Source of the DNA: Armatimonadota bacterium
GTDB lineage: Bacteria; Sysuimicrobiota; Sysuimicrobiia; Sysuimicrobiales; Sysuimicrobiaceae
NCBI GenBank assembly: GCA_025059775.1
Contig: JANXCW010000010.1
Coordinates: 48,573-112,572 of the forward strand
Reading direction: 5' to 3'
DNA length: 64,000 nt
Within the stretch, counting starts at the first letter, position 1. Every line of letters begins with the position of its first letter. This document shows positions 53,829 to 62,826 of the stretch, piece after piece. A program made the translations under genes and the position numbers. The notes beneath the pieces are model-generated. The model was not told where the DNA came from and made no database searches. It saw only the letters and a program-made list of their open reading frames with translations.

Positions 53829-54834
53829 TACGGCCCGAGCGTGGGGCCTTGGGACGACGATAAATGTCATCACGGGTGATGAGGTGCGAATTACCGACTC
53901 ATACTGGGCATATATCGTTGAACCTGCATCAGCTGTTTCTGCTAACCCCAATTTAGCAGGTAACACTGGATGGGAAACCTTATTTGAAGATGGGAATTGG
54001 CAGCGCGTGTTTCTGACAGTAAAAGGAGACTGGTCTTCTAAGCGTGATAAGGCAAGGAATACCCTGCAGCAGCAAATTGCTACCATACTCTGTGACTTAC
54101 AAAACCCAACTAACATAGTTCCTTTTGGAACAGGCGAAAGCCTTCCCGGCGGGCTGGACCCCACCGGATTCAAGGGGCTAAGACACACAACTCGTGCTCA
54201 ATATCAGGAAGGACAGCTCAAGGTGCGCAAAGACCACTGGGCTCTTGCCTGCCTGGGAATGGCTAGGTGCGGAACCTATCGCGATGCCAAGGAGGCTGGG
54301 CAGTCTAACTGGCTGGCGCTTTTGCCTGTGCCGCAGAACATCCACTTTAGCTACTTCCGTGATGTGCAAGAGCTCTTTCGGGTGCCCGGACTCAAATATC
54401 ACGGTGTCCAGAATGCCGCAGCCCATTATGCGGTGCAGTTAGCCGAACGCCTGCGGCGCCGAGCAGCTGCTCAGGGCGATCTTCAGGACCGCTACTCGGC
54501 TGTGCTCTACTTCCGCCTCTTTGGAGCACGTCAACAGATAAAACCTGCTCAGGGCAACCAGCTCCGCCTGGAACCGCTAATGAAAGCGATTGCCCAAGAC
54601 CCGGATAAAACGCAACCCATGCTACAGTGGCTGGACTACTGTTTTCGCCTGGGTTCCACGACTGGTGCCGAAGACCTTACCCTGGCGGCGACTGAACTCG
54701 TCATGCGCTGGGACCTGGACACCTACGACCGTTTGGTGCGAACGATGATTCGGTACCAGAAGCATATTAAACGAGAAAATCTTCCAGACACGAAAACTTT
54801 GGAAAAGGTGATAAGCTATGTCAGCATCTCATGA
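53788..54834 (+). CDS. cas8a: Probable type I-A large subunit Cas8a (Csa4-like)
   Basis: A 348-residue protein; start ATG 53788 follows AGGAGGA by 5 bp. The frame also opens further upstream inside cas3, but that part has no ribosome site. No known catalytic motif. Position, length and a preceding Cas3 match the type I-A order Cas3-Cas8a-Csa5-Cas7-Cas5, so it is taken as the PAM-reading subunit. The family call rests on context; sequence similarity to Csa4/Cas8a2 needs a profile search. The 3' end overlaps the next gene by 17 bp. Confidence 0.6.
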   Translation: MPYYITKTGLDAFDTARAWGLGTTINVITGDEVRITDSYWAYIVEPASAVSANPNLAGNTGWETLFEDGNWQRVFLTVKGDWSSKRDKARNTLQQQIATILCDLQNPTNIVPFGTGESLPGGLDPTGFKGLRHTTRAQYQEGQLKVRKDHWALACLGMARCGTYRDAKEAGQSNWLALLPVPQNIHFSYFRDVQELFRVPGLKYHGVQNAAAHYAVQLAERLRRRAAAQGDLQDRYSAVLYFRLFGARQQIKPAQGNQLRLEPLMKAIAQDPDKTQPMLQWLDYCFRLGSTTGAEDLTLAATELVMRWDLDTYDRLVRTMIRYQKHIKRENLPDTKTLEKVISYVSIS

Positions 54835-55225
54835 ACTCAGCCAAGTCTTCAGCCATCCTGCAGTGCAGGAATTTGGAGTAACATTGCGTCGCGCTTTACG
54901 GATAGGTGAGGATTATGCCTCCTTGTTGGATCTGGAGTTTGCTGAGACGCCAGAAGCCTTTGCAGAGGCGTTGAAACGCTTTCTCCGTCGTTTTGAAGGA
55001 CTGGCAAGGCGCAAGAAGCTACGTCGTCCCACCCAAGAATCGCTTGAGGCTGTTGTCAGTCTCGTAGATTTTCACGGGGTTAAAATAGTTCGTGCAGCTT
55101 TGATCAGTCACGCTCTCGTTCAGGGTGAACAGAAAGTTGAGAAGGTTCCTAACAAGATGGGAGCTGAAACCGAAGAAAGTTCGGTAACGACTTCAGTGGC
55201 ATCAGAAGAAGGAGGACAGTCATGA
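54818..55225 (+). CDS. csa5: Csa5-like small subunit (Cas11 type)
   Basis: A 135-residue mostly helical protein (SHELSQVFSHPAVQEFGVTLRRALRIGEDYASLLDLE, then FAEALKRFLRRFEGLARRKKL). Size, helical content, and location between the large subunit and Cas7 fit the I-A small subunit that lines the R-loop. The final 25 residues are Ser/Thr/Glu-rich and probably disordered. The stop overlaps cas7 by ATGA. Confidence 0.72.
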   Translation: MSASHELSQVFSHPAVQEFGVTLRRALRIGEDYASLLDLEFAETPEAFAEALKRFLRRFEGLARRKKLRRPTQESLEAVVSLVDFHGVKIVRAALISHALVQGEQKVEKVPNKMGAETEESSVTTSVASEEGGQS

Positions 55226-56496
55226 CAGAACAAGACCTGTTTTCGATGCAGGAAGGACAGGCGTCCCATGATACAGAGGGCGTCGAGGGGATACCTCTGC
55301 CATCTGAACAGCAAACCCAGTCTCAAAGCACACCTGATGCCAATCAACAAGGTGTCTTTGAGATTGCTATTCTGGCACGTGTCACATGGAACCTCCATTC
55401 GCTGAACAACGAGGGTTCCATTGGCAACGTAACGGAACCTCGGACCGTTATGCTCTGGGATGGCACTAAGACCGACGGCGTCAGCGGCGAGATGATGAAG
55501 CACATCCACGCCTACTGGACGTGGCTACAGGCAAAGACCAAGAATCTTGCGCTCTGTCCCGCATGCCGGACTTTCCAACCGCAACGAGCTGACGCTGCTC
55601 GTCAAGAACTTAACCAAAATGATAATGCTCAGGCAATGGGGACTGCCATTACGCGCTGCGTCTTGTGTGATTTGCATGGCTTTCTGGTGCAACGTCCCAC
55701 GATTCACCGCCAATCAACTGTGGAGTTTGGTTGGATCGTAGGAGTGCCTGGGAAGTTCTACCGAGATATTCACGTTCATGCACGGCATGCTGTGGCCGAG
55801 CGTGGGGTTGCAGATAAAACTGAGGAAGGCGGCGAGGAAGAAGAAGCCCAGCAGCAGGCTACAGATGAGGCTAAGGGAACCGAAGTTGCAGCCCAGATGC
55901 TTTACCACCGTCCTACCCGCTCTGGCGTTTATGCTTTGGTCACGCTGTTCCAGCCCTGGCGCATCGGGCTCAACGAAGTGAACTACACTTATGTCCTTGC
56001 CGCTGATGAGCAGAAGCGCCGGTTCAAGGTGGCTCTTACCGCCTATGAGTGGGCTCTGAAACGGCCGGATGGCGCAATGACTACGACGCGCTTTCCGCAT
56101 ATTTTGGGCATAGAGGGAATCGTGCTGATTTCACGGCAGCCTGTTCCGGTGCCTATGCTCAGCCCATTGAAAGAAGATTACCGGAAAAAGGTGAAGGGAC
56201 TGAAGGGGGTAGAAGCTCGGAAAGAAGATTGCCGGGAAAAGGTGAAGGGACTGGCTGAAAAGGAGGTAGAAGCTCGAGAGTTTGACGACCTGGATGGGCT
56301 CGTGAATATCCTCGCCGAACTTAAAGAAGAAGCTCCATTCCGAATGTCTTTCCAAGAAACGCCGTCAACTGGTGAGTCGGGTTCTGCCGGAGAAGCCACC
56401 GGACGGCGGGGCGGTCGAAGTCGGCGGGCAGGAGGAGCACCTGGGGGCTCTGAGGTAGCCAAAGAGCCCACAGGGACCGAGACTGCGGAAGAGTGA
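55222..56496 (+). CDS. cas7: Type I-A Cas7 backbone subunit (Csa2/DevR family)
   Basis: A 424-residue RAMP protein, longer than usual (about 330). The DevR/Csa2 opening is IAILARVTWNLHSLNNEGSIGNVTEPRTV. It has CPAC (Cys112/115) and CVLC (Cys146/149), a probable zinc site. An in-frame duplicated 51-bp unit (56173-56276) encodes a repeated charged helix, and the tail is Gly/Arg/Ser-rich (RRGGRSRRAGG). It forms the crRNA-binding filament of the inserted effector. Confidence 0.85.
   Translation: MTEQDLFSMQEGQASHDTEGVEGIPLPSEQQTQSQSTPDANQQGVFEIAILARVTWNLHSLNNEGSIGNVTEPRTVMLWDGTKTDGVSGEMMKHIHAYWTWLQAKTKNLALCPACRTFQPQRADAARQELNQNDNAQAMGTAITRCVLCDLHGFLVQRPTIHRQSTVEFGWIVGVPGKFYRDIHVHARHAVAERGVADKTEEGGEEEEAQQQATDEAKGTEVAAQMLYHRPTRSGVYALVTLFQPWRIGLNEVNYTYVLAADEQKRRFKVALTAYEWALKRPDGAMTTTRFPHILGIEGIVLISRQPVPVPMLSPLKEDYRKKVKGLKGVEARKEDCREKVKGLAEKEVEAREFDDLDGLVNILAELKEEAPFRMSFQETPSTGESGSAGEATGRRGGRSRRAGGAPGGSEVAKEPTGTETAEE
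56173..56276 (+). repeat. In-frame tandem duplication inside the I-A cas7
   Basis: Two copies of about 51 bp start at 56173 and 56224, each opening GAAGATT and ending TAGAAGCTCG. They encode EDYRKKVKGLKGVEARK and EDCREKVKGLAEKEVEARE, an amphipathic charged helix. The copies differ by several substitutions and a three-base insertion, so the duplication is not very recent. Confidence 0.75.
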
Positions 56497-56502
56497 GCGC
56501 CC

Positions 56503-57252
56503 ATGGCACGGCGCCGTTCTTCTCAACCTACAGCGGCTCCACCATCACCAGCGGAGCCAATGGTCTGGCTTCAGGCGGATTACGAGTTCCCAAGCACGTT
56601 TTCCTATCGCATGCCCGACGCTTCTGCTCAGTTTGCCATTGGATCGCCAGTGCCGTCCCCGGCCACAGTCAAGCTGGCGCTGGTAGATACAGCGATCCGA
56701 TGGAGCGGGAACGTCAATGAGGGGCGGCGGATTTTTGACATCGTCAAGACCTTGCGTGTGTGCGTTATCCCGCCGCGGCAGGTCGTACGATTTCGAGCGT
56801 TCGTGAAACGATTAAAGCCCCCTCATTCCTCACAAGGTCCGGGGAAGTCCACAGTTGAGTCTACCGGTGTGCGTGATTACTTCCTCCTGGAAGAACCTCT
56901 GTCCGTATACATTGAAGTCCCAGAACCTGACGCGAAGGAAATCGCTCACCTCCTCTCTAAGATACGTCGGTTTGGGACTTCAGATTCTGTCTGCTGGTGT
57001 GTGGAGATTTGTCGTAGTCTTGAAGGACCACCTGAAGCATTGTGTCCTAAACCCTTTCGTCAAGCCTCATCTACGCAAGCTGGTTTGGTTGTGCGCCTCT
57101 CGGATTTGACCGCTTCTTCTCAGTTCGATGGGTTTAACCCCTTTGGTGGAAATCCACGCGGAGCAAACTTGGATAAGCAAGTTTACGTGCTCCCCCTCAC
57201 CGTCAAGCGTAGCGGCGAGACGTGGGCAATCTTGGTGCGAGTAGAAAGATAA
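56503..57252 (+). CDS. cas5: Type I-A Cas5
   Basis: A 249-residue RAMP. It carries the Cas5a-like lead WLQADYEFPSTFSYRMPDASAQFAIGSPVPSPATVKLALVDTAI, and a central beta-rich segment GRRIFDIVKTLRVCVIPPRQVVRFRAFVKR. It would cap the 5' handle of the crRNA in the inserted effector. The first 17 residues are a disordered Pro/Ala/Ser-rich extension. It follows cas7 by 6 bp and ends the inserted cassette; the type I-B cas7 starts 13 bp later with its own ribosome site. Confidence 0.83.
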   Translation: MARRRSSQPTAAPPSPAEPMVWLQADYEFPSTFSYRMPDASAQFAIGSPVPSPATVKLALVDTAIRWSGNVNEGRRIFDIVKTLRVCVIPPRQVVRFRAFVKRLKPPHSSQGPGKSTVESTGVRDYFLLEEPLSVYIEVPEPDAKEIAHLLSKIRRFGTSDSVCWCVEICRSLEGPPEALCPKPFRQASSTQAGLVVRLSDLTASSQFDGFNPFGGNPRGANLDKQVYVLPLTVKRSGETWAILVRVER

Positions 57253-57265
57253 CGGAGGGTCAACC

Positions 57266-58315
57266 ATGAGCAAAGCGATTGTCATCGGGTATCTGGCGAA
57301 AGTGTCGGCAGCGAATGTGAATGCGTCGCACAGCGAGGGCAACGTCGTGGTGGCAAAGAAAGTCACTCTGCCCGACGGAAGCACGGTGCCTTATATCTCC
57401 GGACAGGCACTGCGGCGGATGCTCCGGGACCGCCTGGAAGAGCTGGGCTATCCGCTCTCGGAGCCCTTTGCGCAGGTGAGCGGACAAGAAGTGACACCGC
57501 CTGTGCGCCCGTGGGAGTTCGTGGACGAAGATCTTTTTGGGTACCTGGACCCCTCCGGTGGACGGCGGCGCACGTCGCCCGTACGCGTCTCGGCTGCCGT
57601 GGGACTCTTCCCATTCCAAGGTGACCGCGACCTTGGCACGCGCTCCTTCGAGCGCTTCGGGCAGGCCATGGCTGCCGGCGGCAACATGTACGAAACCGAG
57701 CTCTACGCCAATCTCTTCAAGGGCACGATTCTCGTAGAGCTGGACCGCGTGGGTAAGTGGCCGAGTCGGTATGAACTGATTCAGCCGAGTAAAAGAGAGA
57801 AAGAGCAAGAACGAGAGCGGGAAGAAGCTGACTCAGATAAAAAGAAGAAGGAAGAACTTCGATCAGTTCTGGATGTGCTGGTCAAAGATACCAGCCCTCC
57901 GCAACGAGGATTTTGGGCGGAGTTAAAGCCGGAGGTGAAACGCGAGCGTCTCCAAAAGCTTCTGGAGGCGCTCAATATCCTCTGGGGCGGCGGCCGCACG
58001 ACGCGGATGCTGGCGGATCTTTCGCCCAAGTTCATCGCCTATGCCCGCCTGCGTGTGAAGCACCCGGTCTTTCTGGAGGCACTTTCGGCGCACTACGAGG
58101 ACGGCAAGTACGTGCTGGAGCTGGAGCCGCTCCTGAACGCGCTCCAGAAAATTGATGACTACCGAGAGCAAACCCTTTTCGGGTTGGAGCCAGGCGTGTT
58201 CGGGAATGAAGAAGAGATTCGCTCCACGCTTGCCGGCTATGGAGCGGTGCTGACCGTTCACGAAGCCCTTGCGCAGGCGAAGCAGGACGTGGGCACGCTA
58301 TGGAGCCAGTCCTAA
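57266..58315 (+). CDS. cas7: Type I-B Cas7 (Cst2/DevR family)
   Basis: A 349-residue backbone subunit of the outer I-B effector, starting SKAIVIGYLAKVSAANVNASHSEGNVVVAKKV, with ISGQALRRMLRDRLEELG, a typical Cst2/DevR sequence. A charged insert (about residues 170-205, KREKEQEREREEADSDKKKKEEL) looks flexible. Sampled G+C is about 58% (57481-57540), higher than the I-A cassette. It overlaps cas5 by 16 bp. Confidence 0.88.
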   Translation: MSKAIVIGYLAKVSAANVNASHSEGNVVVAKKVTLPDGSTVPYISGQALRRMLRDRLEELGYPLSEPFAQVSGQEVTPPVRPWEFVDEDLFGYLDPSGGRRRTSPVRVSAAVGLFPFQGDRDLGTRSFERFGQAMAAGGNMYETELYANLFKGTILVELDRVGKWPSRYELIQPSKREKEQEREREEADSDKKKKEELRSVLDVLVKDTSPPQRGFWAELKPEVKRERLQKLLEALNILWGGGRTTRMLADLSPKFIAYARLRVKHPVFLEALSAHYEDGKYVLELEPLLNALQKIDDYREQTLFGLEPGVFGNEEEIRSTLAGYGAVLTVHEALAQAKQDVGTLWSQS

Positions 58316-59016
58316 TCGTGCGGGTGCGGGCGCCGGTGGCGTCGTTCCGGCGTCCGCTGGACCACAACTACCAGCGCACGCTTCCCATGCCTCCACCGAC
58401 GACGCTCAAGGGCATCGCCGGGGCGGCGCTGGGGCTTTCGGACCGAGAGCTGTGGGCGCCGGAGAGCCCTATGCGTGGGCTGAAGATCTCGGTGTGGATG
58501 GACGCCAAGCCCGGGCGTGCCCGCGACCTTTGGACCGTGCTCAAGATCAAAAACGCCCGCATCGAAGCCCGCTCGCCGTACTTCCGGGAGCTCCTGTTTT
58601 TCACGCGCTACACGCTGCTTTACGGTGGCGACGCGGCGCTCTTGCAGAAGCTGAAGCGGGCATTCCGCGACCCTGCGTATCCGCTCTCGCTTGGTCGGGA
58701 AGATGAGCTTTTGCTCGTGGAGGAAGTGCAGCTTGACGAAGCCAAGCCCGGAGAGCCGCGTCTTCAGGGCACGCTGGTGGTCGGGGATGTGCGTCAGATG
58801 TCCAATCTGCGCCCGATTTTGCGCGAAGGTTCGGTCTTCGAGCCGCCTGTTGTCGAGACCCTTCCGCTTGCGTTCACGGTAGACGCCAAAGGCATTCGCC
58901 ATCCGGAGCCTCCGGTGCCGGTGAGTTTCCTGCCGCTGGGTGTGGAGTGGGAGCTTTCCGGACTTTCGGCGTGGTGGTGGAAAGATCGGGCGTGGGTGTG
59001 GATTGAAAAAATATGA
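58300..59016 (+). CDS. cas5: Type I-B Cas5 (Cas5t)
   Basis: A 238-residue RAMP with the Cas5 N-terminal signature VRAPVASFRRPLDHNYQRTLPMPPPTTLKGIAGAALGL and a central ARIEARSPYFRELLFF segment. It binds the crRNA 5' end in the I-B Cascade. Both ends overlap the neighbours: 16 bp with cas7 and ATGA with cas3. Confidence 0.88.
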   Translation: MEPVLIVRVRAPVASFRRPLDHNYQRTLPMPPPTTLKGIAGAALGLSDRELWAPESPMRGLKISVWMDAKPGRARDLWTVLKIKNARIEARSPYFRELLFFTRYTLLYGGDAALLQKLKRAFRDPAYPLSLGREDELLLVEEVQLDEAKPGEPRLQGTLVVGDVRQMSNLRPILREGSVFEPPVVETLPLAFTVDAKGIRHPEPPVPVSFLPLGVEWELSGLSAWWWKDRAWVWIEKI

Positions 59017-61193
59017 TCCTTGCTAAGCCCGATGCGTCACTTGCTGACCACCTGGCGGAAGTGACCCGGCTGGGGGCGCAGATTGCCGAACGGCTTGGGC
59101 TTGAGGAGCCGCTGCGCACGAAGGCGATCCTGGCGTGCGCGCTGCACGATATCGGCAAAGCCACAACGGACTTCCAAGAGTACATGCGCGGGGAACGCAA
59201 AAAAGCCTATCCCCACGCCTTGGCGTCTTTGCCGTTCGCACTGCTGCTGGAGGGGCTGCTCAATCCGCGGCTTGGGATAGAAAAGACGCGCTACGATGCC
59301 ACCGCCGCCGTACTCACACACCATTCTCCTCTAAGTCCGGAGCTCTACAAGGACTACAATAATAAGCCGAACTACCATCCTGAGCTCCGCAAGGTGCTGG
59401 AGGACGTCTGGCGCCTGCTGCAAGAAGTTGGGATAGAAGGGCTGCCGTCTGTGGAGGAGTTTTGGAAGCAGGTTCAGCCGCTCTTGCAGCACGCACCCGT
59501 AGCGCTCCTGGATACGCCACTGTGCATCGGTGGAGAGCGGACCACATTGCGTGGCGTCATGCAACGCCTACCAACAGGAGATTTTGCCCGCGTCAAAGCG
59601 GTGCTGCACTTGGCCGATTGGCTGGCCTCGGCGAAAAATCCGGAACCTCAGCTGCTCTTCCTTGAACATGGCAGTACGGCGATTGCCCAGCACGTCCAGA
59701 AGCTTAATGCCCCTCTGCGAGGCTTTCAGGAGGCCGCGCGCACGACAAAAGACAGCGTGCTCTGGCTCCGGGCACCCACGGGCACAGGCAAGACGGAAGC
59801 GCTCCTGCTCTGGGCAGGCGATACGGAGCGGCTGATTTACCTTCTGCCCACGCAAGCCACAAGCAACGCCATGTGGCGGCGGCTGCGTCGGATTTACGGT
59901 GACGACGCCGTGGCGCTGGCGCACGGACGTGCTGCCTACATGCTGCACCAGGAGTCGGACGAAGACCCGTTGGACCTGCGCCTCTTTGGCTCGGTTTTTG
60001 CCAAACCTGTGACCGTTGCCACGCTGGACCAATACTTGCTGGCGCACCTCAACGGCCGGCACTGGGAAGAGCGCCGCACGCTGGCCCGGCAAGCTACCGT
60101 GGTTTTGGACGAGATCCATGCTTATGAACCATACACCCTCGGGCTCCTCCTCGAGGCCCTCGAGCGGGAACGACCCCGACGCTTGGCACTCGCCAGTGCT
60201 ACGCTCCCCAGGTCTCTCCTTGAGCTTTTCCCTCAAGGGTCTTTGGTAGAAGCCGAACCCGAGCTGTGGAAGCGTCAGCGCCACCGGCTGATGGTACGGG
60301 ACGGTACTCTCTTAGACGATGGTCTTGCGACAGCCACGGAGCTCGCCAGGTGCGGGAAGTCCGTACTCGTGGTGGCCAATACTGTGCGGGATGCTCAGGT
60401 CTTTTATCGAAGGCTCCGGGATGAGTGGAAATGGTCGAGCAGAGAACTTCTGCACGCGCGGTTCACCTTTGGTCACCGACAGGCAAAGGAGGCCCGGATC
60501 AGTGATCCCAAGCCGGGGATGATCTCTGTGGCAACCCAGCTGGTGGAGGTGAGTCTGGACATCTCGTACGACGCTCTCGTTACCGAAGTGGCCCCGGTCG
60601 ATGCATTGGTGCAACGAATGGGACGGGTGAACCGTCGTGGGCAGCAAGAAGCAGCTCCGGTGGTCATCTACAGGCAATATGCGGATGGATCACGACGGAT
60701 CTATGGCAGAGAGGTTCTCGAGTGGAGCTTGGAGATTCTCAGGGACCTGCCAGATGTGCCGACCGACAGGGATTTGTTCCAGGCTGCTCACACGTTGTAT
60801 GAACACGTGACAGCGACACGCGAGTGGCAACGGGAACTACAAGACGGCCGGCAGATGCTGAGAGAGGTTCAAAGCAGGTTAGGCTGCTACACCATCGACC
60901 TCATGGATGAGGAAATGCGTGCCCGGTTTACGGCGCGACGAGGGATGGTATCCGTCGAGGTTCTTCCGAAGGTATTCACAGATAAAGCCTACCGACTTCG
61001 GGAAAACGGGCAGGGGTGGAAGATTCCGGAGCTGCTGGTTTCCATACCCATTTATTGGCTGCAGCAACGAGAGTTCTTCGCACCCATGGAAGATCTAAGA
61101 TGTCTTCAGACCACTCTGTCCTATGATTCCGAGTTTGGACTTCAGGCACCGGATGAAATGGGAGAGGCAATAAGTGGGCTGATCCTCGATTGA
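59013..61193 (+). CDS. cas3: Type I-B Cas3 nuclease-helicase (HD first)
   Basis: A 726-residue Cas3 of normal order: N-terminal HD (LHDIGK, His45-Asp46), then helicase Walker A APTGTGKTEA (Lys260), DEIH box (Asp366-His369), and motif VI LVQRMGRVNRRG. It degrades target DNA recruited by the I-B effector. Together with the HD-last copy at 51531-53828 it means two complete Cas3 proteins lie in one locus. cas4 starts 25 bp downstream with its own AAGGAGG. Confidence 0.95.
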   Translation: MILAKPDASLADHLAEVTRLGAQIAERLGLEEPLRTKAILACALHDIGKATTDFQEYMRGERKKAYPHALASLPFALLLEGLLNPRLGIEKTRYDATAAVLTHHSPLSPELYKDYNNKPNYHPELRKVLEDVWRLLQEVGIEGLPSVEEFWKQVQPLLQHAPVALLDTPLCIGGERTTLRGVMQRLPTGDFARVKAVLHLADWLASAKNPEPQLLFLEHGSTAIAQHVQKLNAPLRGFQEAARTTKDSVLWLRAPTGTGKTEALLLWAGDTERLIYLLPTQATSNAMWRRLRRIYGDDAVALAHGRAAYMLHQESDEDPLDLRLFGSVFAKPVTVATLDQYLLAHLNGRHWEERRTLARQATVVLDEIHAYEPYTLGLLLEALERERPRRLALASATLPRSLLELFPQGSLVEAEPELWKRQRHRLMVRDGTLLDDGLATATELARCGKSVLVVANTVRDAQVFYRRLRDEWKWSSRELLHARFTFGHRQAKEARISDPKPGMISVATQLVEVSLDISYDALVTEVAPVDALVQRMGRVNRRGQQEAAPVVIYRQYADGSRRIYGREVLEWSLEILRDLPDVPTDRDLFQAAHTLYEHVTATREWQRELQDGRQMLREVQSRLGCYTIDLMDEEMRARFTARRGMVSVEVLPKVFTDKAYRLRENGQGWKIPELLVSIPIYWLQQREFFAPMEDLRCLQTTLSYDSEFGLQAPDEMGEAISGLILD

Positions 61194-61218
61194 ACCGTTT
61201 GTGGAAGGAGGTGGGGGA

Positions 61219-61830
61219 ATGCGCCGGGACAGAGACGATTTGCAGCCGGGAGAGAAAGAGGCGGAGGCACCGGATACGGAGATGTCGTTTCTGGAGAGGA
61301 TCTTCGGTGAGGACGTGCCTGTACGGGGAGTTGAGGTGAATTACGTCGTGGTGTGTCCTCGCAAGTGCTGGCTTTTCGTGCACGGGGTGGAGCATGAAGC
61401 AGGTTCCGAGCTGGTCGCTTTGGGACGGCTGCTGCACGAGACGAGCTTCAGGCGGCAAGCTCAGCGGAACGTAGACATTGAGGGATTTGCCCGCGTGGAC
61501 TTTACCTCAGAGGGGATCATGCACGAGGTGAAGCGCGGTCCCACTCAACATAGAGCGCACGTACTCCAGCTGGCCTATTACCTCCTGCTGTTGCGCGAGC
61601 GCGGCGTCGAAACCCAAGGAATCCTGCATTATCCACGGCAGCGGAGAAGGGAGATCGTGCAGCTGGGGCCGGATCTGGAATCCGAGCTGCAAGATGCGCT
61701 CCGGAAGGTTCGGGAAATTCGGCAGATGCCAACCCCACCTGCCGTCCCCCGGCGCATGGCGGTCTGCCGCTCCTGTGCTTACGATGAGTTTTGCTGGGGA
61801 GATGAGTTCGACGAATCGGAGGACGTATGA
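61219..61830 (+). CDS. cas4: Cas4 adaptation nuclease
   Basis: A 203-residue RecB-like exonuclease from ATG 61219 (AAGGAGGTG lies 5 bp upstream; GTG 61201 is less likely). The 4Fe-4S cysteines are Cys46 or Cys50 near the N-terminus and Cys183, Cys186, Cys192 at the C-terminus (VCRSCAYDEFCWG). The nuclease core has MHEVKRG and QLAYYL (QxxxY). Cas4 sets PAM and orientation of new spacers. It overlaps cas1 by ATGA. Confidence 0.93.
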   Translation: MRRDRDDLQPGEKEAEAPDTEMSFLERIFGEDVPVRGVEVNYVVVCPRKCWLFVHGVEHEAGSELVALGRLLHETSFRRQAQRNVDIEGFARVDFTSEGIMHEVKRGPTQHRAHVLQLAYYLLLLRERGVETQGILHYPRQRRREIVQLGPDLESELQDALRKVREIRQMPTPPAVPRRMAVCRSCAYDEFCWGDEFDESEDV

Positions 61831-62819
61831 GGCGGGCTCTCTACCTTATGGGCGGTGGGACCTTGAGCCGCAAGCAGAACACGCTGTGTCTCGAGCGTGA
61901 AGGAGCAAAGCGATATGTGCCGGTGGAACAAGTGCTTGAAATCCACGTTTTTGGAGAGGTGGAATTCAACAAGCGCTTGCTGGAATTTTTAAGCCAGCAT
62001 GAGATCATGGTTCACATCTACAGCTACCACGGATGGTACATGGGGACCTTCTACCCGCGAGAGCATAATAACTCCGGCTATCTACTTCTGCAACAGGTGG
62101 TGCACTACTTAGATGCAGAGAAGCGGCTAGATCTGGCCCGTCGGTTCGTCTTTGGCGCTATCCAGAACCTTCTGCACGTCCTTCGGTACTACCAGCGAAG
62201 AGGTAAGGCGCTTGAAGACATCCTCACAGCGCTCGAAGGACAACTTGGACGAGTGCATAGCCAGCAAGGAATTGAACAGCTCATGCAAGTAGAGGGGCAA
62301 GCTCGAGAAGCTTACTATCGAGCGTTTGATCGGATCTTGGAGGATCCCGATTTTGAGTTCGAAGAGCGCACGCGACGACCGCCACGCAACCGTATGAATG
62401 CACTCCTCTCATTCGGCAATAGCCTCCTGTATACTGCCGTGCTCTCGGAGATCTACCGGACCCATCTCGATCCGCGGATTGGGTTCCTACATGCGACAAA
62501 TTTCCGCCGCTTTGCTCTAAACCTGGACGTAGCAGAAGTTTTTAAGCCCATCCTCGTTGATCGCACAGTTTTAAGTCTTGTGCAAAAGCGTCAAATCCAG
62601 GCCAGACATTTCGATGAAGCCTTAGGTGGATTGTACCTTAAGGAGGAGGGACGACGGCGGTTCTTAGAGGCATGGGAGGAGCGATTGGGGACCACTCTGC
62701 ATCACCGAGGACTGAAGCGACATGTCTCCTACCGTACGCTCATCCGGTTAGAGCTCTACAAGCTCGAAAAACACTTGTTGGGCGATCGGGAATACCGGCC
62801 ATTTCGGACCCGCTGGTAA
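61827..62819 (+). CDS. cas1: Cas1 integrase
   Basis: A 330-residue spacer integrase (RALYLMGGGTLSRKQNTLCLE). The metal site is visible as Glu208 in LSEIYRTHLDP, His222 in GFLH and Asp234/Glu237 in LDVAEVFKPI. The sequence type (NALLSFGNSLLY) is that of type I-B Cas1, agreeing with the outer frame of the locus. Overlaps cas4; cas2 starts 7 bp downstream. Confidence 0.96.
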   Translation: MRRALYLMGGGTLSRKQNTLCLEREGAKRYVPVEQVLEIHVFGEVEFNKRLLEFLSQHEIMVHIYSYHGWYMGTFYPREHNNSGYLLLQQVVHYLDAEKRLDLARRFVFGAIQNLLHVLRYYQRRGKALEDILTALEGQLGRVHSQQGIEQLMQVEGQAREAYYRAFDRILEDPDFEFEERTRRPPRNRMNALLSFGNSLLYTAVLSEIYRTHLDPRIGFLHATNFRRFALNLDVAEVFKPILVDRTVLSLVQKRQIQARHFDEALGGLYLKEEGRRRFLEAWEERLGTTLHHRGLKRHVSYRTLIRLELYKLEKHLLGDREYRPFRTRW

Positions 62820-62826
62820 GGAAGGT

